Below, piece after piece: positions 26,336 to 38,900 of a stretch of DNA of 64,000 nucleotides. The stretch covers positions 248,001 to 312,000 of the forward strand of contig MU401459.1 of NCBI GenBank assembly GCA_022579005.1, written 5' to 3'. The stretch is from Poronia punctata (Eukaryota > Ascomycota > Sordariomycetes > Xylariales > Xylariaceae). The position numbers were made by a program, and so were the translations under genes. The stretch's first letter is position 1, and each line of letters starts with the position of its first letter. The notes beneath the pieces were generated by a model, which ran no database searches, was not told the origin of the DNA, and saw only the letters and a list, made by a program, of their open reading frames with translations.

Positions 26336-27675
26336 TCATATCGACGAGGGCGCATGGTCACGCTTCCAACCCTTGGTCCGCATATTACTCTCAATGGTTT
26401 TCCAGATGCTTTCCACAACTTCACGATCTCTCCAGCGGCTGGTATCCACTGTAGATGCGTCAGGGTTCTTCCATCTGTCCACAGCGACGTTCAACACCCT
26501 GTGGCCCCACGCACGCACACTCTCGGGTGGTTGCTCGCCGCGCCAGCCCACGTAGATGCCCGGTATGTGCCGGAAAAGCTCATTGGGGTTGCTCCACTTG
26601 TAGTTCTTGAACTGCCACGTCTGTCCCGTGGTGAAGACGGCTACGACCCGATTCCAGTATTCCGGTTTGAACTGTTCCGAGCCTTCCACAAGGATGAATC
26701 GCATAGGACGGTTCGGATCGATGTCTTTCACGAGGCGATTAATGTGCAACATGTTTGCTGACGTGCTCGAACCAGCAGACAAGGAATTGGGTGGTAGATA
26801 TTGGGCATTCTCGAGGAAAGACTTGATATTCGTCATCCGGAGAAGAGAGGAGGCCGATGGCGAGAGTAGTATAATCGGATCGGGCCGCTTTTGTTTTTGA
26901 TGGGACGGTATCGAAGCGTTGCTCGAGATGTTGGACGACGGGTGAAGAGGCTTCTTAGTCATGAACACGGCGGCAAGCTTACGGACGTGTGAGAAGTCCT
27001 ATCAATGACCTATTAGTTAGCCTGCACTGGCACGACGCGTGTCCGCGCTCATGCGCACCGCCGCAAAGTAGTATTCTTATTTCTTACCGACGGCTTTATC
27101 CCACGCAGTACGCTGTTACGATCCCCCATCTTCCGCTCACTGCTATATATGCTTGCGAGCCGGGGATCCAGTGTTCCCTTCCCCGATCTTCCAAGTGTCG
27201 AGCCGATTGCCGGCGCTGCGGCACCCTTCGAGGCAAGAGCGGCAGCCGCGGTTGATGCTGAGCCATCCTTATCACCGGCAAGTGGCTTGATGCATTCACT
27301 TTCTTCGCTAGCCCCCTCTAACCATGTGATGAGGTCCAACTTTTCGATATAGGCAAACTTGTGCACCTGGCCTTTCCCGCCCAGGTCTTGGTTGAGCTGC
27401 GAGGCAAATGCATTGTATTCCGGGATAGCCACCTCACGATTGAGCCAGGCAAAGTATATACTGCGCAAATCGACGGGCGTGTCATTGGACACGAAACGCG
27501 TCGGCGTGTTGATAGGAAGCGATATCCGGCTCGGCGACGTGAATGTGAGGTGTGTCGCCTGCGACAGACTAACTTCGGGTGCGGAAGCTTCAGAAGAGGC
27601 GGTTGGCACGATTGCGCTGCCAGACGCGATTGATTGCCGCAGCAGCAGTAGGGGATCTTGATCCGTCGATGCCAT
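26336..27675 (-). CDS. CDC73: Cdc73, RNA polymerase II-associated Paf1 complex subunit
   Basis: Two exons on the minus strand (27675-27088 and 26998-26336) join in phase 0 across an 89-bp GT-AG intron to give 416 aa. The C-terminal half is the Ras-like Cdc73/parafibromin domain, with the family landmarks PIILLSPSASSLLRM, RFILVEG, YWNRVVAVFTTGQTWQFK, YVGWRGE and WRDREVVE. The N-terminal half has the conserved aromatic and acidic segment around SIYFAWLNREVAIPEY and KLDLITWLEG, separated by an Ala/Gly-rich linker. Cdc73 sits in the nucleus in the Paf1 complex, which couples transcription elongation to H2B ubiquitination and H3K4/K36 methylation. No key part is missing. Confidence 0.95.
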
Positions 27676-28324
27676 GGCTGCAGAGACGCGCCTGGTCTTG
27701 CGGAGAATCGATACTAGTTTGTATGTAAGGTAGGGATGTTGTAGAAATACCTATTGTTTCGCTTGCTGGAGATGTGTATTAAAAAAAGAGAAACCGAGGA
27801 ATTAGTACTATACGAGAAACTTGAATCCAGTGTTACACTTCCTGGGGTACCTAATGAACTTATCCAGGCTTCAGCCTTGAGGTTGGAACAATTTCCAGCT
27901 GCTCAACTTCAGTGGGTTGAGCTGCGAGGCTGCGAGGTATGTGGGGCCATTGCCCAATGCTACAAATTTCATTGGTCCCTGTGGCCTGCCTTCACCTTCC
28001 GGTATTTGCCAAGACCCATTAGCTTGTACCCAGTAGGTACATGTATGTAGGTACTTTCCCCGGTGTAACTACATGTACTTTGCTCACATGTACCTCCTTA
28101 TACGAGTAGGTATATGGACCCAACGTGCTCTAAGCTCTTGAAAGCACAGACGACGATTTGGCTGCCCTGCATTCACAGTTGAAACTTCTCGGTTGCAATG
28201 TCTGTATTCCCGATACAACCGGGGCGTAAGAAGTAAACAAGACAGTAAACAGCGGATAGATTGGGCATGTATGCCTCTCGGTTTATGAATATTGTTAATT
28301 TTTTATTGGCCCCTTTAGCCAACC
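27676..28324. other. Intergenic region between CDC73 and TAP42
   Basis: About 650 bp holding the CDC73 promoter side and the TAP42 3' side. An open frame of about 98 codons on the plus strand (27754-28050) has no recognisable domain and I do not call it. Confidence 0.5.
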
Positions 28325-29407
28325 TTAACCTCTATTCAGCGTGTTTCCACTTCCGCGCGGATTGGATTCCTTGAATTCGTCCCATTCCCTAGCTTTCATC
28401 GTTTCCTGATCAGCTTTTTCGATATTGTCCTCATCCGGTTCGGGCTGCCTTCCACTCGCTTCGCCGCCTCCCTCTATGATCCCGCCTCGCCTCTTTTCCT
28501 CCTCTAGGTATTCGTCGATTGACATTGTGGGTAGATTGTGGCCTGGCCGGAACACACCGCGTTGTAGCTCTTGCCGATTACCTACCAAAGTAAATGGACG
28601 TAAAGGCTTGCCTTCTTTGCTGAGCAACGGGCCCTTGAACCCTGACTGTAACCGGAAGGGCGCGTCCAACTTTTCCGAATAGTCATCGTTTGCTATTGAC
28701 TCCTTGCGTCTCCGTTCGTCCTCCTCCACAGTGGTAATTTGCGGGAATAATGGGATAGGTGCTTGTGCTATAACCTCCATTTCTCGGTTGATTCCTTCTA
28801 GACTTTGAAACGTCTGATGTATGCACAAGGCAACATTCGCGAGATACAGTTCCCGAACCGCCTCATCATCCCCTCCATCCTCGGTATAACGAGGCGAATG
28901 CCGCATATAATCAAGTTTCTGTTTTAACTCCTTTTCGGCCTTGAAGTTGGCGATCTTGGCGTTTCGGCGCGCATTGGGGTCTTTAGTTGAGATGGTCGAG
29001 AAGCTGGTTGGGTCTTCATTATAGTCCTCAAAAAGCTTGCGGTCCTGGGGTGAGAGGATGGAGTAACTGTCCAGAAGGTGGAGAAACTTCTCATAGGCCT
29101 CTCGTGTTGAGTTGAGAATCCGTTTTCGCTCTAGAGGGGAGCTGGTTGAGACTTTCTGAAGTAACTCGGCCATGTGATAAAGGACCAATAGGTAAGGCAA
29201 ATCCGAGGTCGCGAGGTCCTCGAGAGATTCATTCCTACTGAACATGGAAATCCTGTCCATTATCTTCATACATTCCTCGTAACCCTGTAAGGCTGCTGCG
29301 ACGTCTTCTTGATAGGTGGGCGAGGTCATCTCGTAAGACCCCTCGACTGCCAAGCGCTTCGCTTCCGCAGATTTAAATATAGACTTGAGGGACCTTGGGT
29401 CTTCCAT
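28325..29407 (-). CDS. TAP42: Tap42/alpha4-type regulator of PP2A phosphatases
   Basis: A single uninterrupted frame of 360 aa, the usual size. The first 230 residues form the helical, TPR-like TAP42 domain (SLKSIFKSAEAKR at the start, LPYLLVLYHMAELLQK near 70, and ERKRIL, the basic region that contacts PP2A catalytic subunits). The C-terminal part has the conserved RPFTLV and LPTMSIDEYLEEE segments and a charged tail. Tap42 binds the catalytic subunits of PP2A, PP4 and PP6 in place of the scaffold subunit and acts downstream of TOR. The ATG at 29407 begins a good N-terminus and no intron is needed. It lies head-to-tail with CDC73 and back-to-back with the Dicer gene. Confidence 0.95.
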   Translation of the reverse strand: MEDPRSLKSIFKSAEAKRLAVEGSYEMTSPTYQEDVAAALQGYEECMKIMDRISMFSRNESLEDLATSDLPYLLVLYHMAELLQKVSTSSPLERKRILNSTREAYEKFLHLLDSYSILSPQDRKLFEDYNEDPTSFSTISTKDPNARRNAKIANFKAEKELKQKLDYMRHSPRYTEDGGDDEAVRELYLANVALCIHQTFQSLEGINREMEVIAQAPIPLFPQITTVEEDERRRKESIANDDYSEKLDAPFRLQSGFKGPLLSKEGKPLRPFTLVGNRQELQRGVFRPGHNLPTMSIDEYLEEEKRRGGIIEGGGEASGRQPEPDEDNIEKADQETMKAREWDEFKESNPRGSGNTLNRG

Positions 29408-30540
29408 TTTTGCAAAGTTGGCGATCAGCGTAGAATAATGAAAGATTCTTATAGGCGGTCCACGTTCGATGTGTTGCTCCTAAATAGAAGTGTTCGCAAT
29501 GAGTATGATGCAAGGAAGAGGAGCATCTACTCAACAAGTATTACGACAGAAGGCTTCCAAGGTCACGGTGCTGTAGGTGGTGGGGCAACCTACATGAGCC
29601 TTAGGTAACGGATTAGGTAGGTACATAACAGCTGATTCTGATAAATGCATACTTGCAAACTCGTTTCCAAGTCTCCCCCGGGTACAGAATATTGCACTTG
29701 CTTTGGCCAACACAAGTTTGGTGACAAACAAAACAAGTGGCATTGTGACATACCAACATGTGTTACTTGCATTCTAAAGTTAACAGGTGTTTCCCTGCCA
29801 TAAATAGGTACTCAACCTAGGTAGTGTTGGTAATTTTGAAGCAGAGACCTACGTACGAGTACATATATGCCTACTACCAGGTAATTAAGGGACGTATGGT
29901 GGGTTTATACTTGCCTCCGGTGTTCTGAGATTATGGCCATGGCCCGGATTGAGGGAGATGCCTAGATCTTAGAAAGCCTTACTGAACTGATACTATAAAG
30001 CCACCATAGAGGTGAGCGACTGTTAGGTCCTTGTGTGTCATTACAGCACATGGGCACTAGAGGTATGACCAGAGTATCACAAAGAGGTACGTAAGGTAAG
30101 GGCGGAAGCAGGTACTTTCTCATTCTAGGGATACGGTAGGTGCCATCTTGTGGCAATGGTACCTGCCTTCAATGGTGTGTATATTGACCAAGACCATCAA
30201 CCTTCACATGTTAGGTAATACCTAAAGTGTTGGAATCCGTTGGCTACCTCACTGGGTCCTTGCGTAAGCCGGTATCTCACTTCCTGGATGGCAACTATGG
30301 TGTTGTTCTATCACTCCCTGACCTAGCCATCTTCTATCACCACCCAAACTGTTTGCTGAAAGCGCGTTGAATGGAAACATCTTGATACACTACCTACGGT
30401 AGGTACCTACTTAGCCTGCTCGATCTTTCATTTCTTGCTTCCTGCTCGAAATCAGACATTCCTCTAGGTTAGCAGACTTTCAAACCGTTCACTGACACGG
30501 AAATTGGAAACCGCATACGCCGCCCCAAAAGACAATAAAA
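29408..30540. other. Divergent intergenic region (TAP42 / dcl1 promoters)
   Basis: About 1.1 kb between the starts of a minus-strand and a plus-strand gene, so it should hold both promoters. It contains a TACGAGTA word near 29854 and a CCTACGGTAGG inverted repeat near 30395. No ORF of note. Confidence 0.55.
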
Positions 30541-33500
30541 ATGAAAATGGACGACGAGATTGAGTTCGATGACGATGATCCGATACCTCCTGCGATTCCG
30601 CATGTCATTCCGCCCGAGCGGGTTGCTAATGCCCGCCTCGCGCAGGACAAAACCAGTTTTGACAGCTGGCTTCGGCATCAAAGAGAACAAGTATATAAAG
30701 CACCCGAGGGCCACGCCGCCGGTAACTATTCTAGCAAGCCGTCTAGTGATAGTCCCAACTGGCGAGACCAGGTTGATGCGTCCATTATCAGTAGCCCTCG
30801 AGAGTACCAGACCGAACTCTTCGAGAAAGCAAAACGGAAAAACATAATAGCCGTACTAGACACAGGTTGCGCCCTTTTACTATCTGTGGTCGTTCATGTC
30901 GCGCGAGACTTGCTGACTTTGAGCATGTAGGAACCGGAAAGACTCTCATAGCTGCTCTCCTAATCAGATACATCGTAGAGAAAGAACTGGACGCCAGAAA
31001 AGCCGGAAATGCCCACAAACTAGCGTTCTTTCTAGTCAGTTCACATCCCGATCGCTGTTTTGTCGTTGATACTGACCAGTCTTAGGTCGACAAGGTTGCT
31101 CTGGTACACCAACAATACAGAGTCCTTCAAGCCAACCTCGACTTTCCCATGGACTCGTTCAGCGGTGATAACAGTTGGGGTATACTCGCGCCAGATGTAT
31201 GGAATAAGCTACTAGCAGAAAAGACGATTATTGTATGCACAGCAGAAATCCTGCATCAATGTCTACGCCACGCCCTCATACGCATGGACCAGATTAACCT
31301 TCTCATCTTCGACGAAGCCCACCACGCAAAGAGGAACCATCCGTACGCTAGGATCATCAAAGATTTCTTCGCGTCGGCCGAGGAGAAACACCAGGAGCGG
31401 CCTCGCATTCTGGGCATGACAGCTTCGCCTGTTGACGCAAAGACCAACATGGCCGAAGCAGCCGCTAAGCTGGAAGGTCTCCTACACAGCGAGATAACCA
31501 CAATCTCTGACGCGAAAATGTTCTCAAGAGTGGATATAAACAGGCCAACGGAAGGTTTTATTGAATACCGGAACACGGACGCGCCATTTGAGACAGCCCT
31601 ATGGAAGACGCTGCACCCCTTAGTCGGTGGAAATCGGGCATTCAACAGACTATTCGACTATTCAAAGAAGTGTACTACGGAGTTAGGCCGTTGGGCTTCT
31701 GACCGAGCCTGGCAGCTGTGGTTAAGCAAAGAAGAGGCTGAGCTGATCGAAGCCAAGACGGAACGTGACTTCAATGCTGTCAAGTCATACCGACCCGTTG
31801 CTGTCCTCGACGCCCAGCGAGAGGCAGTTCAGAAAGCATACGCGGTGGTAGTAGGCTATCCGTTCGCAAAGCTCGAGCTTGATCGATTCTGCCTATCGGA
31901 CAAGGTCATTAAGCTGATCGAGCATCTGCGGAAACATTTCGACCCTGAAAAGGACAAATGCATCATATTTGCCGAGCAACGACTCACAGTGACGTTGCTC
32001 GCGGACCTCTTCAAGCAGCCGATTCTAACACTACAGGGCTATAAGTCAGGAAAGCTGGTAAGTCTACATCCATGTTTGCCGACGCTTTGCTGACCAAAGG
32101 AAGATGGGCGCTAGCAACAATGGTTCGGGCGACCTGGGTATGACCTTGACGGAACAGAACGAGACGATTCGAGAGTTCAGAAAAGGTAAACTAAATTGTC
32201 TTTTCGCCACCAGCGCGGGAGAAGAAGGTATAGACATCCCGGATTGCAACATCGTCATCCGCTTTGATCTTTACAAAACCGTCATTCAATACATTCAATC
32301 GAGAGGCCGCGCACGCCGTGCCCAGTCCAAATTCTACCAAATGGTTGAAAACGGTAATTACGGGCATAGACTGATTGCCGACGAGGTGAAAGACCACGAG
32401 GCCATATTGCGCGATTACTATTCTATGCTGCCTGAAGACCGCCTGCTCAGGGGCTGTGATTACAACATCGATTACCATCTAGCCCAGGAGAGGACGCAGG
32501 TATACCGAGTTCCTTCTACCGGCGCGTTATTGACCTACAAGAGTAGCATCTCTATACTCGGCCACTTTGTAACAACGTTGCCGCATCCACACGGTGTCTA
32601 TCTGACTGCAGATTACATCATTCACAATGTCGGCGGACAATTCGAGAGTCAAGTGTTGCTTCCAGACAGCTCTCCCATCCGAAGTGCAATCGGAAAGAGG
32701 GCCAAATCGAAACAGGTGGCTAAATGCTCAGCAGCGTTCGAGATGTGCAGAAAGCTGAGAGAGCAAGGGCACCTAGACGAAAACCTCAGGTCTACGTTTG
32801 CCAAACGCCTACCAAGAATGCGCAATGCCCGTCTAGCGATAAGTTCTAAAAAGCAGACCATGTATAGTATGAAACTGAAACCAGACGCCTGGTCGATCCT
32901 TGGATTACCGGAGAAACTCTTCGTAACGGCGATTAAGCTTTCTACGCCGGAAGCAGTTGGGCGACCTTCGAAACCCCTGGCTATGCTAACGAGGGTGCCA
33001 CTGCCCCCGGTGGCCGGGTTTTCGATATATTTTGGCAAAGAGAGATCATCGGAAGTGGACTGCCGAGCGTTGCCTGGGAGCATTGATTGCCACCCGGCCG
33101 ACATTGACGCGTTGAATGAATTCACCCTCAGAATTTTCAGGGACGTCTTCAGCAAAGAGTATGCGTCGGAGCCGGAGAAGATGCCGTATTTCCTCGCCCC
33201 TTTGACCTGCACGCATGACAGCGAGCAGGCCCATGCCTGTAGCAATCTACGTGCAATAATTGACTGGGATTGCATGACGACAATCCATAAAACGCCCGGC
33301 TATATCGACTGGGAGGGCGAACCGGACAAGATATTTGAAAACAGATACGCCATAGACCCTTATGACGGCTCCCGCAAATTTTATACGACGCGTACACGCC
33401 CTGATCTGACGTCGTCGCACCCCCAATTACCTGGCCTCCCAATCGCCTCGCGCCACAGAAAACACCTTGGCGCGAACGAAGCTATCGATATATGGAACTC

Positions 33501-35264
33501 CACTATCAGCATATGGGGAAATAACAGGCTTAAATTGGCCAGAAGAGAAGATCTCACTGTGGTTGAAGCGGAGTTCATACCCCATCGTCGGAATCTCCTG
33601 GATAAATTTGACGTCGAGGATGAGGTTAAAAGGCGATGTTACCTCGTCTTCCAGACTCTCAAGTTGTCAGCTGTAAGTACTCGAACGTTCATATCCAACC
33701 TATCTGTACTGACCCGTCCAAGCTACCGGTGGACGTCGTTGCGATGGCCTATAATCTGCCCGCTATAATCTATCGCCTAGAATCTAGTCTCATTACAATG
33801 GAGGCTTGCGAGTCAATAGGGCTCGACTTGAGGCCAGACCTGGCTCTCGAGGCCATGACTAAAGACAGCGCAAACACCGAGGAGCATTCCGTGGAACAAG
33901 AAAACCAGCAGACCGGAATGGGAAATAACTACGAGCGCTTAGAGTTTCTCGGTGATTCGTTCTTGAAGATGAGCACCACTATAGCTCTCTTCACGAGAAT
34001 TCCTGACAGTGACGAGTTTCAGTACCACGTCGATCGAATGGTCTTGATCTGCAATAAGAACCTCTTCAACAATGCGCTAGAGCTGAAGCTAGAAGAATCT
34101 ATCAGGACGCAAGGCTTCCACCGAAGGATATGGTATCCCGGGGGCCTTACGTTGTTAAAAGGCAAAGGAAATGATCCGGGTCAGGACAAGCACGTCCTAG
34201 CCGACAAGTCCATCGCAGATGTCTGTGAAGCCCTGATTGGCGCGGCATATATGACTACGTTGGACCAGAACAACTTCGACTTGCCTATCCAGGCAGTCAC
34301 CAAGTTTGTCAACCACGACAACCATAGGATGACTTCGTATGCCGACTACTACGCCGCGTACGTAATACCGGAGTGGCAGAGCACCGAGCCTCGGGCAGTT
34401 CAGTACGAGCTTGCGCGCCAGATAGAAGCAAAGTTAGGGTATAAATTCAGGTATCCTCGGCTCTTGCGCAGTGCCTTTACCCATCCATCGTACGGCTCTC
34501 TGTATGAAGGCATCCCAAACTACCAGCGACTCGAGTTTCTTGGTGACGCACTACTCGACATGGCTTGCGTCGATTACCTATTCCACAAATTCCCGGGGGC
34601 TGACCCTCAGTGGCTAACAGAGCATAAAATGGCCATGGCTTCCAACCAGTTTTTAGGCTGTCTCTGTGTATCGCTCGATCTCCATAGACACCTGGTGGCA
34701 ATGAGCACTGCTCTATCCAAAGAAATCACAGACTATGTCACCGCGATTACGGAGGCACGCAGCCGTGCTGAAGAACGAGCCGAGGTAGAGGGCCTTGGAC
34801 GTTCGGCATATGCACGTAACTACTGGGTGGAAGAAAAGAAACCGCCAAAATGCCTACCCGATATCGTGGAGGCGTACGTCGGTGCTATTTTTGTCGACAG
34901 CGAGTACGATTACCAGGAAGTGCTGCGTTTCTTCCACGCCTACATCATTCCATTTTTCAAGGACATGCATCTTTATGACACATATGCCAATAACCACCCG
35001 GTCACCCTGCTAGCACACCTCCTATCCACAAAGTTCCACTGCATGAACTGGAGGGTCATGTGTTCGGAGACGGACGACGAGGAACAAAGCTTTGCGGAAA
35101 CCAAGGTTGCGGCTGGCGTTGTGATTCATGGCGAGGTGAGGGAGGATGCGTATGCCGATAGCGGACGGTACGCAAAACTAAAAGCAGCCAAGGGGCTTTT
35201 GCGAAAGTTGGAGGATATGGATCTGGGTGAATTTAAGGAGAAGTTCAATTGCAATTGTTCTTAG
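30541..35264 (+). CDS. dcl1: Dicer-like protein 1
   Basis: Five exons (30541-30865, 30931-31034, 31086-32057, 32104-33672, 33723-35264) give 1503 aa, a normal length for a fungal Dicer. Domains in order: superfamily 2 helicase with Walker A GTGKT (109-113, split by intron 1), DEAH box (219-222), GMTASP, and helicase C-terminal motif QSRGRAR (532-538); the dimerisation (DUF283) region after it; RNase IIIa with ERLEFLGD (1061-1068); RNase IIIb with RLEFLGDA (Glu1261, Asp1265) and [12 protein letters not shown]; and a C-terminal dsRNA-binding-like segment around FHCMNWRV. Both RNase III sites look complete. Dicers cut double-stranded RNA into 21-25 nt siRNAs for silencing, repeat control and antiviral defence. 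I prefer DCL1 over DCL2 from the helicase sequence and the C-terminal segment. Translation may start at 30541 or at 30547, which has better context. Confidence 0.93.
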
Positions 35265-35455
35265 ATACCCCCTTTTTCTTGAAGCTCTCGGGCCTCAAGA
35301 ATCTAGCGATGCTTTTGCGTTTGTTTACTGCAAATATCACTCACGTTTGTGTCCATCATTCATCGCCATTTGGTGTCCGTGAGTTTACAAGTACTTAAAA
35401 GCGTAGTAAAGTGACCCTCGCTGCGGTCGACTGTGATAAAAACAAAAAATCTCTT

Positions 35456-35821
35456 TCAAAGACCCTTCTGTCCCTTCGCACCCCGGTTCATCGCCGCCAG
35501 TAGAGCCATGCCCGTCAATACCGCCCCCGCACCCTCCCATACAGCCGGCGTCGTCCAACCCTGCGTAAAGAAAACGGTGGTTGTGAGCAGCCGCATAGGC
35601 ACGGTAAGAGCGAAAAACGTCGCGTTTTCCTGATACGCCGCCAGGTTATAATAGAGTCCCATTGCGATAGCGGCGAGCGCATTGCCGCGTGCCACGGGCG
35701 TGCACGCGAGAGGAAAGCCGAGTTGCGAAGATGCGGAGGCCGGATCGACTAATGATGCGGCCCCCGCTAGGAGCGCCGTAATGCCGAATATGTAGATTGT
35801 GACGGCTGCTAGGGAGGGCAT
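35456..35821 (-). CDS. Small four-helix membrane protein (DUF4267-like)
   Basis: A 121-aa single-exon frame with about four hydrophobic helices (near residues 5-24, 43-62, 68-87 and 95-112) and a short basic C-terminus. The pattern with ARGNALAAIAMGLYY and LTVPMRLLTT resembles a family of small fungal integral membrane proteins often labelled DUF4267. The function is unknown. It is convergent with dcl1 (stop-to-stop gap 191 bp), and its start lies only about 100 bp from the edge of the AT-rich island, so its promoter is short or inside the island edge. Confidence 0.7.
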   Translation of the reverse strand: MPSLAAVTIYIFGITALLAGAASLVDPASASSQLGFPLACTPVARGNALAAIAMGLYYNLAAYQENATFFALTVPMRLLTTTVFFTQGWTTPAVWEGAGAVLTGMALLAAMNRGAKGQKGL

Positions 35822-35895
35822 TGTTTAAAGAGATTGATAGATTTTATAAAAGCTTGTTTTTATATTGAGTATACGCGTATAGCTAGTTTGCAGTG

Positions 35896-35910
35896 GGGAT
35901 TAAAGTTGTA
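35896..35910 (+). repeat. Left copy of 15-bp direct repeat flanking the AT island
   Basis: GGGATTAAAGTTGTA is identical to 42451-42465. It stands in ordinary-composition DNA about 50 bp before the AT-rich block begins. It may be a target-site duplication or attachment-type repeat. Confidence 0.75.
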
Positions 35911-35939
35911 GAATAGAATGGAATGGAATTGTTTAACGT

Positions 35940-38900
35940 TGTCGCGGAGGCTAGGCCTACTTGCAGTTATACTTAAAGTATATAGGACGTAGCAAGCTTT
36001 AATTTATATTATTTAAAATATAAGCTATAAATTTAAGTTATAAGTAGGTTAATGTTATATAAGGTAAATTGTTTAAAAAGCTATTTTGTTGCTTTTAAAA
36101 GAGCTTATTATGCTATTATTAATAAGCACTATATATTACTATTAAAGGTATAGTTATTATAATTAGTAAGACTATAGCTAGGTAATTTTAGCTTGTTAAG
36201 CTATATTTAAATAAAAGTGTAATAGTTATAGCTGCTTTTTTTTAAGTTTTTTTTGTTTTAGCCCGGTAATTTAAGCTTATAGATCTATACTATATTAGCT
36301 TGTTTTTATTATTTTTAGTATTTTATAAGTATTTTTATAGGTGTTTTTTTGTTTTTTATGCTTAGGCGCTAGCTAAGGTTAAAGGGTTGTTTTTTTTTTT
36401 TTTAACTTTTTAGGTTTTTTTTACTTTTCTTTTTTTTGTTTGCTTTTTTTTATACTTTTTTTTTTGTTGTTTAAATTAGTACTAACAGCTTTATTATTTT
36501 TAGCTTATTTTCTTGCTTTTTAATTTTGTTAAGTTTTTTTTATTTTTTTTCCTTTTTTTTTTTTTTTTTTTTAGATTTTGCGTTATACTACTTTTTTTAA
36601 GTTTATTTTTTTTTATTAGCAATATTCTTTTTTTATAAAGGTTTTTTGTTTAGTAAACAAAAGCGCTACTTTAGTATAGTACTTTATTATTTTATAAAAG
36701 CTATTAAAAGCGTTTAGGTTATAAATAAGCTATTTATAATAATGTTTTTTAGTAAGTAGTTAGTTAGTATTAAGCTTAAAATTATATAATTTTATAAAAA
36801 AGCTTTTTAAAAGCTAAGTTATACTATTTTGTTTTTTTTTAAGTTTTAGTAGCTAAAGCTAGTTTTTTTAAACTTATTTTATTAGTTTATAGTAAACTAA
36901 GTATTTAAGTTTTTAAAAGTATATTTTATAAATTATAAAGCTGCAAAAGTAGTAAACCTTTATATTTTTATATTTATAGCAATTATAGTACTAGCTAAAG
37001 TTTTTATAAGTAAAAATTATGCTAAAATACTAGCTAAAAGCTTTTTAAAGGATTTTTAGTATATTTAAGCATTTGCTTAGCTTATAGTTTATATTAGCAT
37101 AAGTAATTTTATTAAAAATATTAGTATTTTTATTATTTGCTTAGTTTTTAGCTATTAATTTAATTTGCTTATAAGTAATTTTTTTAAAGCTAGTAGCTAT
37201 AAGTATAGCTTTAAAGTTTTAGGTTTTTTTTATATTAGCTTTAGCTAGCTTGTTTGCTTATTTGTTACTTTTAATAAACTAGTGCTTTAAGCACTAATAA
37301 AGCTATATATTTTTTTTTTATTAGCTAGTAAATTTTAATAAAAACTTATTATAATGTTATTAAAGCGTTTTTTTTAAGCATACTATAGTATAGCAATATT
37401 ATTTATATAAAAAGTAATTTAGTAGCTAAAAAAATAGCGTATAGCTTTTTAAAACCTTTTAAAGGCTTTAAGCGCTTTAGTATTAAATATTATATTATTT
37501 TTATTTAGTTAGCTTATACTTTTTATAATTAAGTTTTGTTTTTTATAAATAGCGTAGCTATAGCTTAGGCTTTTTAAAGTTTTTAATTTATTTAAATATA
37601 TTATAATATTAAAAAATAATTTAATATTTTTTTATTTAATAAATTACTTTATAGCTTTTTGTTTGCTTAAGCTTTTTATAAAGTTAATTTTAAACTTTTT
37701 TAAATACTTAAGCTTATAAAGCACTATTTTTTTAATATTTAATAAAAGCAATATAGCTAACTATAAGCTTATATAAGCTTATTATAAGTAGCTAGCTTTT
37801 TTGCTACGCTATATAATTTTAAGTTTAGCTTAAGTTATTAATAAGTAAAATTTATATATTATTTTAATTTAAAAAGCAAAGCGCTACTTAGCTTATTTTA
37901 ATATAATTATAGCAATAAAAATATTGCTAGCTATAAAAAAAAAGTTAATTAAAAAGGTTTTTTATATAAATAAAACGCTTTTAGCTACTTAAACTAAAGC
38001 TTATTAAACTATATATATATAACTGCTAAGCTATGTGCTTATAGTTTTTATTTAATTATTAGCTATTTTGCTAGCTAGCTTTTTTTGCTTTTTATACTAA
38101 GCTTTATATTTATATATTAAAACTAGTAAAAAAATTATATAAACTATTTTATATAAGCTAGCTATTAAAAAGCTTTAAATAATAGCTATAATAGTTTAAA
38201 TATAGTTTATTATTTTAATTTTATATGCTACTTTTTTTTTATATAGCGCTAAAAGCAAAGTTTTTTATTTAAATATATACTTAACTACTTAAAAGCAAAA
38301 GTTTTTTATAAGTATATAAAGTTAGTAATAAAAACTAAAGTTATAATAATATTATTATTTAAAACTATATTTAAGTTTTTTTAAGTTTTTTTATAAGTAA
38401 AGTAAATAGCTTTTATTTTTTTTAATATAAAAGCTATTTTATTAACTTAGCTATATTTTAAAATAGCGTTTATTTATTTTTTAGCTTTTTATATGCTTTT
38501 TTTTAAAGTTTTTTTAACGCTTAAAACTACTAAATTATTAGCATAGCTTTAGCAGCTTAAGTTAGCTTTTATAAGCTTATATAAATAAAATATATAAAAT
38601 ATTAATAATACTAAAAAGCTTTATAGCGTATTATAAGCTACTTTTTTAACGTAATTTTTATATTTTTTAATTATATAATAAGCGTTTACTTTATAAAAAA
38701 ATTATTTACTAACTTAATTATTGCTTTAAGCTACTTTTATTTTAATATTTAAGTAAGCAGTTTATTTTTAAATAGTATATTAAAAGCTTTTTATATATTT
38801 AGTATAACTAAAGTAGCTATTTTACTATTAGCAAAAGTAAGCTTTATATTATAAGTTAAACAAGTTACTAAGTTTATTATAAACTTTTTAAAAATAGCTT

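Noticed and set aside
32649..33275. Minus-strand frame of 208 codons inside dcl1
   Set aside because: Shadow of the Dicer exon; no recognisable motif.
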